Assembly (NCBI GenBank): GCA_963707555.1
Contig: CAVPQM010000012.1
Location: forward strand, 1 to 64,000
Direction: 5' to 3'
DNA from: JAFAFN01 sp963707555
GTDB taxonomy: Bacteria; Actinomycetota; Acidimicrobiia; Acidimicrobiales; Microtrichaceae
DNA length: 64,000 nt
The position numbers and the translations under genes are program-made. A model generated the notes under the pieces. That model worked only from the letters and a program-made list of their open reading frames with translations, did no database searches and was not told the DNA's origin. This document shows, one piece after another, positions 36,719 to 45,807 of the stretch (its first letter is position 1; the number at the start of each line of letters is the position of its first letter).

Positions 36719-37883
36719 TCACCCGACACGTACCGCGGAGTACCGGTCGTACGCCTCGTCGACGGAGCGGACCACCCGGGCCCGGGCGTCGTCCAGCCGG
36801 TCGGCCACGAGCTGAGCCCAGCGCGAGGCCTCGTGTCGGGTCAGCACGAAGTCGCCGAGGCCGACCTCGTCGAAGACGTCGACGGCCTTCTCGTCGTCGG
36901 AGACGTCGATGGGGAAGCTCGGCACACCGGCGAGCAACCCGAACACCGCCGCATGCAGGCGGGACGAGACCAGCACGTCGAACTGCGCGTATCGATCGAC
37001 CAGCTGGCGGGGCGAGAGGTCCTCGTCGACGAGCTCGACGTCACGGTCGAGCGAGCTGAGCAGTTGCTCGACCGCAGGTCGGTCGCTGTCCACGTCGGTG
37101 ACCTGGAGCGCGACGGCGACATCGTCCACGCGGCCGCTGGCCACGAGCCCGTCGACCATCGAACGGACCTGGTCGAGGTAGGGGGCGAGCGGCGCGGAGA
37201 CCACGAGCAGCAGCCGTCCGCCCGAGGTGGTGCGCGCGGCGACGATCGGGCGCGGGTCGCAGGGCGAACACGGAGTCCGGCAGACGGCGCGCGGGAGCGC
37301 TCGCCGAGATCGATCGGAGGCGCTCCTCGCTGAGCGACCCGCGGGGATGGGACACCGTCGCACGTGCGAACTGCGAACGGACCACGTGTCTGGCGGCCGC
37401 GCCGTGCACGGCGCCCACGTGCAGTCCGATCAGCGAGCTGGGCACGCCTCGTCGCTGCGCCCAGCGCAGTGCCGAGGTCCGTCGCAACAGACCGGCCAGG
37501 TCCTTGCGACCCTGGCGGCAGTGGTAGATCACACCACCCCGGCTCACCACCAGGTCGACCGAGTCGAGGAACTCGACGGTCTCCTCGTCCAGCCCGCGGC
37601 GTGCCATCCACGGAGCGAGCAGCTCGGCGGGGATGGCGCTCACCGAGCCGGCGACGAGCGAGCGACGATCGACCAGCGGCGGCAGGACGCGCAGGTCCGG
37701 GTGTTCGGCCAGCGTGTGCCGGTAACCCTGCACACGACGTGCCGCGTCGAAGTCCCGGATCGTCACCAGTCCGAGCACGGCGTCGGGATCGGCACGCCGG
37801 ACGAGCTCGATGGCCGCCAGGTTGAGGGCCGCCGAGCCCCTGTTCTCGTCGTCGTAGGCGTTCACGATCGCCACGGTCGCCAC
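36719..37883 (-). CDS. Polysaccharide pyruvyl transferase family protein (one frameshift)
   Basis: Begins VATVAIVNAYDDENRGSAAL, the WcaK/CsaB-type first strand with its NxGD-like turn. SVDLVVSRGGVIYHCRQGRK is the glycine-rich loop. After a frame change near 37262 come RYAQFDVLVSSRLHAAVFGL and LAGVPSFPID, the sialyltransferase-like C-terminal motif containing the conserved SRLHA. It is about 388 residues. The family transfers pyruvate ketals (or sometimes sugars) to surface polysaccharides. The start GTG 37883 is chosen because it leads directly into the first strand. Confidence 0.8.
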
Positions 37884-37884
37884 G

Positions 37885-38043
37885 TCAGCGACTCCTGTCG
37901 AGGGCCGCAGACTCCCCACCGCCACGGAACCACCGGCGGACCCGCGTCGTCACCTGCTGGTGATCCAGCGCCTCCTCGTGCCCCACCCGCTCCACGGTAG
38001 TGAACGCTTCTCCGCGGGCACATGGGCGAAATTCACCGGACAT
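37885..38043 (-). CDS. Possible small coupled ORF, 52 residues
   Basis: The ATG overlaps the stop of the upstream glycosyltransferase (TGATG) and its own stop lies 1 bp before the GTG of the pyruvyl transferase gene. That perfect packing suggests translation. The sequence is Arg- and Glu-rich with no membrane helix, and I do not recognise it. It may instead be a spacer that happens to be open, as any frame is likely to be at this GC content. Confidence 0.3.
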   Translation of the reverse strand: MSGEFRPCARGEAFTTVERVGHEEALDHQQVTTRVRRWFRGGGESAALDRSR

Positions 38044-39017
38044 CACCGTGGCTCGCCCTCGACGCCGGAGGCGGGTTCCGGCGCCGCCGGTTCGACCGCC
38101 GCCGGCGGCTCGAGGACCCGTCCGCGGACGCCGCGGACCCAGTGCACGAGGCCGAGGGCCGCCGGGGCGACATCGGACCATCGACGAGGGTCCAGCGCGC
38201 GGCTGAGCACCATCGCGCCACCGAGCGCGACGGCGCGCACCCGGCCCAGCGGGCTGCTGTGACGCCACGACACGATGAGGTGGTTGCGCACCGAGTAGTA
38301 GGTGCGCCATCGGGCACGCCGTCGTGGCTGCACCCTCGGCAGCGGGCGGCCGAGCTTGCCGGCCCGCGCACGAGCCTGGCGCAGCCAGTCGCCGTCGACG
38401 ACCACCCGGCCACCGGCGCTGCGGATCCCCATCCCGATGTCGAGCTCCTCGAAGCCGAAGAACAACGTCGCGTCGAACTCGACGCCGAGGCGGCGCAGGG
38501 CGCGCACGTTGTAGGTGGGTCGCCCACCGCCGGTCACGAAGTCGACGTCGACCAGGCCGTCGAGCTCCTCGTCGAGCAGCCGGACCGCACCCCTCGTCCG
38601 ACTGAAGCGCGCGCCGTTGAGGCCGACGGCGGCGACGTCCTCGTCGACCGACACCCTCTGGATCAGCTCGGTGATCGTGGCCAGAACATCGTCAGATGGA
38701 AGGGGGTTGTCGTCACCGACGAGCGTGATCCAGTCGGGGCCGTCGATGTCGTCCCGGGCGAGTCGCAGCGCCCGGGCGAAGGCCCCGGCGGGACCCGCGT
38801 TCTGGCCCATCGGCACATGGACGAGCGGCCCGCCGTTCGGCCGGGCCGCCGACCGGGCGGACCCCTCCGGGTCGTTGTCCAACACGTAGACGACCTCCGG
38901 TGGCTCGGTCTGATCGTCCAGTGAGCCGAGCACCTCCCGCAGGCCGTCGGGTCGGCGATAGGTGCAGACGGCGACCGCCAGGGACGGTCGTCCGGACCCC
39001 GCCTGCGACGCCATCAC
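38043..39017 (-). CDS. GT2-family glycosyltransferase (galactofuranosyl/rhamnosyl-like)
   Basis: 324 residues. AVAVCTYRRPDGLREVLGSL and VVYVLDNDPEGSA form the nucleotide-binding start. GPDWITLVGDDNPLP holds the DDx metal site, FFGFEELDIGMGIRSAGG carries the ED catalytic region, and YYSVRNHLIV is the RNxxR-like box of GlfT2-type GT2 enzymes. Cytoplasmic, membrane-associated. The ATG overlaps the aminotransferase stop by 4 bp. Confidence 0.88.
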   Translation of the reverse strand: MMASQAGSGRPSLAVAVCTYRRPDGLREVLGSLDDQTEPPEVVYVLDNDPEGSARSAARPNGGPLVHVPMGQNAGPAGAFARALRLARDDIDGPDWITLVGDDNPLPSDDVLATITELIQRVSVDEDVAAVGLNGARFSRTRGAVRLLDEELDGLVDVDFVTGGGRPTYNVRALRRLGVEFDATLFFGFEELDIGMGIRSAGGRVVVDGDWLRQARARAGKLGRPLPRVQPRRRARWRTYYSVRNHLIVSWRHSSPLGRVRAVALGGAMVLSRALDPRRWSDVAPAALGLVHWVRGVRGRVLEPPAAVEPAAPEPASGVEGEPR

Positions 39018-40135
39018 GCGGTCGCCAGATCCGTGACCGCCGAGATCACCCGAGCGACGTGGTCATCGGTCATCCCGGAGCCGCTGGGCAGGCACACGCC
39101 ACGCTCGAATCGCTCCTCGCTGACCGCTCCTCCGACGCAGGGCACCCCGGCGAAGACCGGCTGCAGGTGCATCGGCTTCCATGCGGGACGGGCCTCGATC
39201 TCCTGCTCGGCCAACGACGCGCACAGCTCGGACGGGCCGTTCGATCGGTCCTCGGGCAGCAGCGCGACGCTCAGCCACGCGTTCGGCGTGCCGCGGTCGT
39301 CCCACGGCATGAACTCCCATCCGAGCTTCCCGCCGAGCGCCTCGACGTAGTGTCGGTGGATCTCACGTCGGCGACGGATCATCGACGGCAGTCGTTCGAG
39401 CTGGGCACGGCCCACCGCAGCGAGCAGGTTCGAGAGTCGATAGTTGTACCCGACGTCGGTGTGCTCGTAGTGCGCCACCGGTCGGCGGGCCTGCTGGGCG
39501 AGGTAGCGAGCACGCTCCATGTCGTCAGCAGGGCCGAGGAGCATCCCTCCACCGCTGGTGGTCGCGATCTTGTTCCCGTTGAACGAGTACACGCCGTAGC
39601 GACCCCAGGTCCCCGCGGCCCGCCCCTTCCAGGTGGCGCCCAGCGCCTCGGCGGCGTCCTCGATCAACACCACGCCGTAGGCGTCGCACGACGCCGCCAA
39701 GCGGTCGAGTTGCGCCGCCTGGCCGTAGAGGTCGACCACGACGATCGCCTTCGGGAGGCGGTCCCGCGCGGCTGCGGCGGTGAGCGCTTCCTCAACGAGC
39801 GCAGGGTCCATGTTCCAGGTCTCGGTCTCTGAGTCGATGAAACGGAGCGACGCACCGAGGTAGCGCACGGCGTTCGCAGGCGCGACGAAGGTGAAGGTCG
39901 AGACCCAGACCTCGTCGTCCGGACCGACGTCCGCCAGGAGCAGCGCCAGGTGCAGCGCTGCGGTGCCGCTGGCCAGCGCGACCGCCGCCTCGGCACCGGT
40001 CGCCTCGCAGATGTCGCGCTCGAAGCCGTCGACCTCGGGTCCGAGCGTCGTGATCCAGTTCGAGTCGAACGCCCGCAGCAATGCTGCGCGTTCCAGGTCC
40101 CCCACGTCGGGAGGTGACAGATAGATTCGCCCCAC
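39014..40135 (-). CDS. DegT/DnrJ/EryC1/StrS sugar aminotransferase (PglE-like)
   Basis: 373 residues of a PLP-dependent sugar aminotransferase. IYLSPPDVGDLERAALLRAF, the cofactor region ALASGTAALHLALLL and VVVDLYGQAAQLDRL are typical. YSFNGNKIATTSGGGML carries the PLP lysine (about residue 187), and NYRLSNLLAAVGRAQLERLP follows. PglE-type members aminate UDP-4-keto-6-deoxy-GlcNAc. A PglF-type dehydratase (46-48 kb) and a PglD-type acetyltransferase (55 kb) in the same locus make that substrate plausible. It starts at ATG 40135, after the acyltransferase gene (stop 40185). Confidence 0.93.
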   Translation of the reverse strand: MGRIYLSPPDVGDLERAALLRAFDSNWITTLGPEVDGFERDICEATGAEAAVALASGTAALHLALLLADVGPDDEVWVSTFTFVAPANAVRYLGASLRFIDSETETWNMDPALVEEALTAAAARDRLPKAIVVVDLYGQAAQLDRLAASCDAYGVVLIEDAAEALGATWKGRAAGTWGRYGVYSFNGNKIATTSGGGMLLGPADDMERARYLAQQARRPVAHYEHTDVGYNYRLSNLLAAVGRAQLERLPSMIRRRREIHRHYVEALGGKLGWEFMPWDDRGTPNAWLSVALLPEDRSNGPSELCASLAEQEIEARPAWKPMHLQPVFAGVPCVGGAVSEERFERGVCLPSGSGMTDDHVARVISAVTDLATA

Positions 40136-40184
40136 CTCGGCAGGCTACCGAAAACTTCTCCGGGCGCCAGCGACGCTGGTGACG

Positions 40185-42050
40185 TCAGTCGTCGTCGGGC
40201 AGCAGACCCTCGCCCCGCAGCCGTTCCACCACCAGAGCGGCCGACTCGTCGGTGTAGTGGATGCCGTCGGGGCGATCCGGTGCACCCTCCCTGCACCCGG
40301 CCCGACGGTCGCACCGCAGCTCGGACAGGTCCACGAGCGCGGCGTCGGGCCTCGACCCGACGAAGCCCTCGAGCACCTGCCGATAGGCCTCGGTCTCGGC
40401 GGCGAACTCCGGGCCGGCATCGTCGGGCGGCGCCGGCACCATCACCACGAGGCGCGAGCCGGCAGGCACGTCCCTGTCGTACGCCGCCTCGAGCGCTCTC
40501 TCCAACCGGTCCGCCCACTCCGGCGAGCCGGGAGCGAGCAGCCCTCCACCCGGACCCCGGAGGTGCGCGACCTCGAGGGCGCTCGCCCATACCACGATGT
40601 CCGGTCGCCACTGCGACCCGAGCTCCCGCCGAGCCGCATCGGCCTGCATCACGCATCGATCGTTGTTGGCCACCGCCGGGCTGCCGTCGGCCTTGAACGG
40701 TTCGAGGTCGACGACCGGGCAGCCGGGGAACGCACCGTCGGCGACCGCGTACCGAGCGGACCGACCGTCGGCGACGAATGCGGGCAGCAGGCTCTGCGCC
40801 ACGGAGTCACCCACGAGCGCCACGACCGGAGCATCCGCGAGGTCGCTCGGGACCGCCGGCGCGGCGATCGCTGCGGCAGCGTCGAGCGGGTCACGTCGGA
40901 CACCCGCGGTGCACACCAGGACCACGACGATCGCGGCGACCACGGCGGCGGCGACCGCAGCGAAGGTCCGCCGGGGCGAGATGCGCAGCGACATGCAGCG
41001 GCGCTCCACCCACCGGTGCGAGGCCAGGGAGCGCACGCGACCGTCACCGCGAACCAGAGCACCCACAGCAGCGGACCCGACAACCCGGTCCGTCGCTCGT
41101 TGAGGGTGATGATGACGGGCCAGTGCCAGAGGTAGGCGCTGTAGGAGATCCGTCCGAGGGCGACCGCCGGCGCCCACGACAGCGGCCGTCCGAGCGGCGA
41201 CGCTCCCGGAGCCGTCAGCGAACCCACCAGGACTGCCGCAGCCACTGCGACGACGGTCGAGCCGCCGAGGTAGTAGGCAGCGGCCGAGTTCCGCAGGACC
41301 AGGACGCTCACACCCAGCACGGCGAGCGCTGCCACGCCGCTCCATGGCGACCAGGAGCGGACGTACCGGCGTGAGGCCACCGCGCAGGCGAGCAGTGCGC
41401 CGATCAACGGCTGGTGCAGTCGGGCGACGGTGTTGAAGTAGATGCTCGACGGGTCGCTGACGACGGCACCCAGCGCCATGACGGCGAGCGACACGACGGC
41501 GACGACCGCTGCGGTACCGGCGACACGGGCGACTCGACGGCCGCGGGCTGCCCACAGGACCACCAGCGACCATGCGACGTAGAACTGCATCTCGATGGAG
41601 AGCGTCCAGGTCGGGGTGAGCGGAGAGCGGGCGACGAACTGGGCGAAGTACGACTGGCTCTCGGCGACGGCCCAGACGTTGGCCAGCGACAGGCAGCGTC
41701 GCGATCGCCTCGCCCCGCTGCCGGAACAGCTGACCCGGGGAACCGTTCCCGACCAGCAGCAGCGTCGTCACGACCACGACGACGACCAGCATCGGCATCA
41801 CGCGTCGCAGCCGCCGGGCGACGAAGTCGAGGGTCGAGGTCCCGTCGACCAGCGGGGTCCCCAACAGGATGCGGGTCACGAGGAACCCCGACAGGACGAA
41901 GAAGACGTCGACCCCGAGGAAGCCGCCACCGAAGCCCGGGATGCGGGCGTGGTACGCGAACACCAGCAGGAACGCCAGGGCGCGCAGGCCGTCGAGGGCA
42001 TGCACCCGCTCGTCGGTTCCCACTCCCCGCTGCGCTGCCCTTGGTCGCAC
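40185..42050 (-). CDS. OafA-like acyltransferase: acyltransferase-3 membrane domain plus SGNH domain (two frameshifts)
   Basis: The start LDGLRALAFLLVFAYHARIP and FFVLSGFLVTRILL are signature parts of acyltransferase family 3, including the catalytic-site His. About ten membrane helices follow. Frame changes near 41700 and 41035 split the gene; between them lie MQFYVAWSLVVLWAARGR and GRISYSAYLWHWP. The C-terminal periplasmic SGNH domain has VVALVGDSVAQSLLPAF with the nucleophile Ser (about residue 412) and DGIHYTDE with the catalytic Asp and His. It acetylates exported polysaccharide. The start is GTG 42050. Confidence 0.87.
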   Translation of the reverse strand: MRPRAAQRGVGTDERVHALDGLRALAFLLVFAYHARIPGFGGGFLGVDVFFVLSGFLVTRILLGTPLVDGTSTLDFVARRLRRVMPMLVVVVVVTTLLLVGNGSPGQLFRQRGEAIATLPVAGQRLGRRREPVVLRPVRRPLSAHPDLDALHRDAVLRRMVAGGPVGSPRPSSRPCRRYRSGRRRRVARRHGAGCRRQRPVEHLLQHRRPTAPAVDRRTARLRGGLTPVRPLLVAMERRGSARRAGCERPGPAELGRCLLPRRLDRRRSGCGSPGGFADGSGSVAARTAAVVGAGGRPRTDLLQRLPLALARHHHPQRATDRVVGSAAVGALVRGDGRVRSLASHRWVERRCMSLRISPRRTFAAVAAAVVAAIVVVLVCTAGVRRDPLDAAAAIAAPAVPSDLADAPVVALVGDSVAQSLLPAFVADGRSARYAVADGAFPGCPVVDLEPFKADGSPAVANNDRCVMQADAARRELGSQWRPDIVVWASALEVAHLRGPGGGLLAPGSPEWADRLERALEAAYDRDVPAGSRLVVMVPAPPDDAGPEFAAETEAYRQVLEGFVGSRPDAALVDLSELRCDRRAGCREGAPDRPDGIHYTDESAALVVERLRGEGLLPDDD

Positions 42051-42182
42051 GCACGTCCCCTCGGGCGGGCACGTCCCGAGGCAGCGCCCGCAGTCGCCCC
42101 GACGGGGTCAGTCTGCACCAAGAGGACGTCGCCCCACGACCGAAGTCCTGGCGCAACGGGCTTCGCTGGGGCAATTCCTCCG

Positions 42183-42211
42183 TGGACGCTCGCGAGGGCC
42201 TCACTTACACT
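42183..42211 (+). promoter_or_regulatory. Candidate promoter of the glycine-rich protein gene
   Basis: TGGACG (42183-42188) and TACACT (42206-42211) with 17-bp spacing are the best -35/-10 pair in the 252-bp gap between the acyltransferase gene and the glycine-rich gene. They stand about 90 bp upstream of the ATG. I see no other feature in this gap. Confidence 0.35.
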
Positions 42212-42302
42212 GCCGGGCGATTGCCTGCGGACTCGCGTCGTGGTCACGACGACCGGAGCGGACGAGCGGCCGGCAGGTGGGGCACGAGGAAGCGGATCGC
42301 AG

Positions 42303-43532
42303 ATGACGGCAGCGGAACCCATGGCGAGCGAGGGCCCGTCCGGCGACGGCGCCGGGGCGGCCCGGGAGTCGGCGGACGTCACCCGCCGTCGGCTGCTGCA
42401 GAAGCTGGCGATCGGCGGGGGTGCCGCGTTGGCGGGACCGATCGTCGCGGACAGCTTCTCGAATCCCGCAGCCGCTGCGCAGGGCTGGTCGGCCATCCAG
42501 TGCAGTGGCAACACCGTGGTCATCCCTCGCAAACGCCGGGTGTACTTCGAGATCGCCGGGGGCGGCGGGGGCGGCGGCGGGCGCGGCAAGATCGGCGACA
42601 GCGCGAACGGCGGTCCCGGGGGTGCGGGCGGCTGGGCGACCGGCTTCATCAGCCAGCACTCGGACTCGTACTCCCTGACCGTCACCCAGGGGCGGGGTGC
42701 GACGCAGCACCCGTCCGGATGGACCTCTCCCGGTCTCGGCGGCACCGGCTACACCGAGGGCGGCGACGGCGGCGACCAGCACCAGTCGGGCCAGAGCTCC
42801 AGCAACTCCGACCACGCCGGCGTCGGGGGCGGCGGCGGCGGGTCCAGCGCGGTCCAGAGCTCCGACCGGGGCATCCTGGTGGTCGCCGGCGGGGGCGGCG
42901 GAGGCGGCGGCGGCACCGGTCGCGGTCGGAGCACGAACGTGCCCGACACCGGCAACGGCAACACCGGTGGCGCGATCGGTCGCGGTGGCAACGGCGGCGC
43001 AGGCGACACCGACGGCGAGCGCGGCGGTGGGGCCGCCGCTGAGTACGGCCGAGGCGGCGCGTCCGGGACGAACGGCGGAAGCGGTGGCGCTGCCCCGTCG
43101 AGCGGCGGCGGCGCCGGGTCGAGCCAGTCGAGCGGCAACGGCGGACGCGGCGGCGACGGCGAGAACAACTCCGGCGGCGTCGGGGCCGGCGGCACCCACG
43201 AGAACCAGTGCGACGGCGGCGGAGGCGGCGGCGGTGGCGGCGGCCACGTGGTCGGCGGAGGCGGCGGCAGCGGTGGCGCAATGGGCGGCTACCACTCGCC
43301 CTATCGGTACTGGGTCGGCGGCGGAGGAGCAGGCGGCGGTGGCCGCCACCAGTTCACGAGCCCGCACGTCACGATCACCGCGTCGAACTCGACGGGCGGG
43401 GGCGCGGGAGGTGCCGGCGCCACGACGACCTCGAGCGCCGGCGGACCCGGCGGCAACGGGCTGGTGCGGCTGTACCTCACCGAGCCGGGGAACTCCGAGC
43501 CGAACACGTTCTGCCTGTTCGACGCCACCTGA
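42303..43532 (+). CDS. Tat-exported glycine-rich protein (ALK/LTK-type glycine-rich fold)
   Basis: A twin-arginine signal (TRRRLLQKLAIGGGAALAGP, residues ~29-60, ending FSNPAAAAQG) is followed by a 340-residue glycine-rich body. Hydrophobic strand segments alternate with polyglycine stretches: VYFEIAGGGGGG, YSLTVTQGRGA, ILVVAGGGGGGG, HVTITASNSTGGG and a final NGLVRLYLTEPG. This pattern resembles the PF12810 glycine-rich domain, in which polyglycine helices pack on a small beta-sandwich. Two conserved-looking Cys residues lie at the start and end (IQCSG, TFCLF), and one in the middle (NQCDGG). The next gene follows after 1 bp, suggesting a shared transcript. The role is unknown; a structural surface protein is likely. 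Confidence 0.8.
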   Translation: MTAAEPMASEGPSGDGAGAARESADVTRRRLLQKLAIGGGAALAGPIVADSFSNPAAAAQGWSAIQCSGNTVVIPRKRRVYFEIAGGGGGGGGRGKIGDSANGGPGGAGGWATGFISQHSDSYSLTVTQGRGATQHPSGWTSPGLGGTGYTEGGDGGDQHQSGQSSSNSDHAGVGGGGGGSSAVQSSDRGILVVAGGGGGGGGGTGRGRSTNVPDTGNGNTGGAIGRGGNGGAGDTDGERGGGAAAEYGRGGASGTNGGSGGAAPSSGGGAGSSQSSGNGGRGGDGENNSGGVGAGGTHENQCDGGGGGGGGGGHVVGGGGGSGGAMGGYHSPYRYWVGGGGAGGGGRHQFTSPHVTITASNSTGGGAGGAGATTTSSAGGPGGNGLVRLYLTEPGNSEPNTFCLFDAT

Positions 43533-43533
43533 G

Positions 43534-44676
43534 TTGGCCTCGCCAGCCGGTCCCCCGACCGAGGAGATCGTCGGATCCGACGGCGTGCTCGTCGCGCCGT
43601 TCGGGAACGGCAGCTGTGCCTACGACACGGTCACCGGGACCCTGCACCTGCTCGCGGCCAGCGCCGGATGGCTGCTCGAGGTCGCGCCCATCACGCGGCA
43701 CGACGCGGCGGTCGAGCTCGCCTCGGTCAGCGGGGTGCCGCTGAGCGAGGCAGCGTCGCACATCGGGCGTGCGGTCGACGCGCTCGACACGCTGGGCCTG
43801 CTCGGACGCGGCGGGACGAGCGGACCGACCGCCCCGCTCGCCGGGCAGCGGAGCGATCCCCCACCCGGCACCTCGACCGGTGCGATGCATCGGGTGCTGG
43901 ACCTCGGCGTGGTCCTCCGCAGCCAGGACCGAGCGCTGCTCGACGTCGTCGACGCTCACCTCGGTACGGCACAGGACCCTTCGGCCCCACTTCCACCGAC
44001 GACCGCTGCGTTCGACCTCACGGTGGGCCCCGACGGCACCATCGCGCTCGACGCGGTCGAGCAGTGGCGCTTCCCGACCCGCACGTCACTGCTCGCTCAG
44101 CTGCCCGGCGTGCTGCACGACTTCGCGATCCGTGCAGCACCGTCACTGGTGCTGCACGCCGGCGGTGTGGTCACCCCTGGCGGCGCGACCGTGCTGCTGG
44201 CCGGCCCCAGCACCAGCGGCAAGTCGACGCTCACCGCCGCACTGGTGCGAGCGCGCTGCGATCTCCTCGGCGACGAGCTGATCGGCGTCCGCCCCGACCG
44301 CTCCGGAGTCGTCGGGCACCCGGTGCCGATCGGGCTCGACGACGACGGCCGCCGGCTGCTCGGCCTGGGCCCGTCCGGGGGCATGTCGACCGATCCGTCC
44401 GAGCTGCGACACGACGTCCGACGGTTGGCCGAGGTGCCACGCGCCCCGGACCTGATCGTGCTGCCGGAGTTCTCGCCGACGTCCCCGGCAACGCCACGGC
44501 GACTGGCTTCCGACGAGGCGCTCCTGAGCCTGCTCGGCAGTGCGACGAACCTGCACCGGACCGGGTCCATCGGGCTCGCCACACTCTGCGAGCTCGCCGA
44601 GACGGTTCCCGTGCTGCGAGTCGTGCACGACGACGCCCGCCGGGCCGCGGAGTCGATCCTCGACGCCCTCGTCTGA
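43534..44676 (+). CDS. PqqD-like domain fused to HPr-kinase-like domain
   Basis: The N-terminal 100 residues have a PqqD/RRE-like pattern (NGSCAYDTVTGTLHLLAASA, then helices with VSGVPLSEAASHIGRAVDAL and LDTLGLLGR). The C-terminal 230 residues resemble HPr kinase/phosphorylase: SLVLHAGGVVTPGGATVLLA leads into P-loop GPSTSGKST (about 224-232), then CDLLGDELIGVRPDRSG and GHPVPIGL. The kinase active-site Asp is replaced in context by GDE. Such kinases modify peptides in lasso-peptide clusters and occur in exopolysaccharide clusters. The TTG at 43534 is used for lack of a better start; GTG 43585 is an alternative. Confidence 0.78.
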   Translation: MASPAGPPTEEIVGSDGVLVAPFGNGSCAYDTVTGTLHLLAASAGWLLEVAPITRHDAAVELASVSGVPLSEAASHIGRAVDALDTLGLLGRGGTSGPTAPLAGQRSDPPPGTSTGAMHRVLDLGVVLRSQDRALLDVVDAHLGTAQDPSAPLPPTTAAFDLTVGPDGTIALDAVEQWRFPTRTSLLAQLPGVLHDFAIRAAPSLVLHAGGVVTPGGATVLLAGPSTSGKSTLTAALVRARCDLLGDELIGVRPDRSGVVGHPVPIGLDDDGRRLLGLGPSGGMSTDPSELRHDVRRLAEVPRAPDLIVLPEFSPTSPATPRRLASDEALLSLLGSATNLHRTGSIGLATLCELAETVPVLRVVHDDARRAAESILDALV

Positions 44677-44694
44677 GCCCCGTCTCCTCGCGGA

Positions 44695-45807
44695 TCAGTC
44701 GGGCATCGTCGGGGCTCGCCCGGACCGCGCCGCGAACAGGTCGCGGCGCCGCAGCGCTCTGGAACGGAGGTGCTCGTCGGTGGGCCAGAGGGCCGCGAGC
44801 GTGTAGCCGGCCCGTGTCTGCCACCCCGGCAACTCGCGGACGACGTCGACGCCGTGACGCCCGAACGACGATCCACCGAGACGTTGGCGCGACACGATCG
44901 CTCGTTCCCCGTCGTCGATCCGCGTGGTGGCCAGCCACGAGGACCAGCTGTCGACCTCGCAGCCGAGCTCGGCGCGGGTGGCCTCGATCGCGGTGGCGAG
45001 CACGGCCTCGCCCCGCCACCTCGCGATGGTCGGTGCGATCCGATCCGGTTGCAGGTCTGCTGCACCGAAGTAGCCCGCAAGGTCGCGCAAGCTGGCGAGG
45101 CGGGGTGTCGGGGATCCGAGCACGGCGTGATAGGCCGCGTGCAGCATCCGGTGCGGCCGCCCCAGCACCTCGACGGGTGCTCCGCCGAGCGTGAGCACGG
45201 CGGTCGACCCGAACAGCTCGTCGACGGGGACCCGGACCCCGTGCGCGCCGTCGACGAGGGTGCGGTGGAGATCGACCTCGATCCCGTCGGGGCACATCAT
45301 CGTGACCGACTTGGCGAACCGTCGGTCGAAGTGCGGGCGACGTTCCGCCCACGGTCGAACTGCGCCGTGACGGCGCAGCACGTCGACCGCGCGCCCGAGG
45401 TCCTCGGCCGCGACCAGCAGATCGAGGTCGGCGAACGAGCGTGACGCCGGGTCCGCCTCGTCGAGGTGTGCCACGGAAGGGCCTTTCAACACGACGTGCC
45501 GGATCCCTCCGACCGCGTCGAACCACTCACCGATCTCGAGCAGGCGGACCTCGATGCCGAGGCACCAGCGCATGCAGGCCTCGTGGCGCCCGGCGAGCTG
45601 CTCCCGAGCGGCGTCGTCCAGTCCGATCAGCCCCGACGCGACGGCGTCGACCAGCGCTCCGAGCAGGCCCTGACCTTCCGCCAGGTCGACCAGGGCTCGC
45701 CCCTCGGATCCGTCGAGGCTGCGGCCGACCCCGTCGCTCGCATCACCCAGGTGGCACACGGCGGCTGCTCGCAGCACCGAGTCCAGCTCCGCTCCGTGCG
45801 GGCTCAC
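44695..45807 (-). CDS. Uncharacterised nucleotidyltransferase family protein (PF14907-like)
   Basis: 370 residues. HVVLKGPSVAHLDEADPASR followed by SFADLDLLVAAEDL matches the LKG...DLDLLV core of the NTP_transf_5 family (Asp pair for metal, about residues 118-125). GIEVDLHRTLVDGAHGV supplies the third acidic position, and a helical C-terminal half with HRMLHAAYHAVL follows. Members occur with HPr-kinase-like proteins in lasso-peptide and polysaccharide gene clusters. The GTG at 45807 overlaps the stop of the PqqD-like gene (GTGA). It ends 18 bp from the convergent kinase gene. Confidence 0.8.
   Translation of the reverse strand: MSPHGAELDSVLRAAAVCHLGDASDGVGRSLDGSEGRALVDLAEGQGLLGALVDAVASGLIGLDDAAREQLAGRHEACMRWCLGIEVRLLEIGEWFDAVGGIRHVVLKGPSVAHLDEADPASRSFADLDLLVAAEDLGRAVDVLRRHGAVRPWAERRPHFDRRFAKSVTMMCPDGIEVDLHRTLVDGAHGVRVPVDELFGSTAVLTLGGAPVEVLGRPHRMLHAAYHAVLGSPTPRLASLRDLAGYFGAADLQPDRIAPTIARWRGEAVLATAIEATRAELGCEVDSWSSWLATTRIDDGERAIVSRQRLGGSSFGRHGVDVVRELPGWQTRAGYTLAALWPTDEHLRSRALRRRDLFAARSGRAPTMPD

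Noticed and set aside
31531..42050. Oligosaccharyltransferase (PglB-like) that would prove protein glycosylation
   Set aside because: No gene with a WWD-type motif and 11-13 helices is present in the window; only acyltransferase and transporter membrane proteins are seen.
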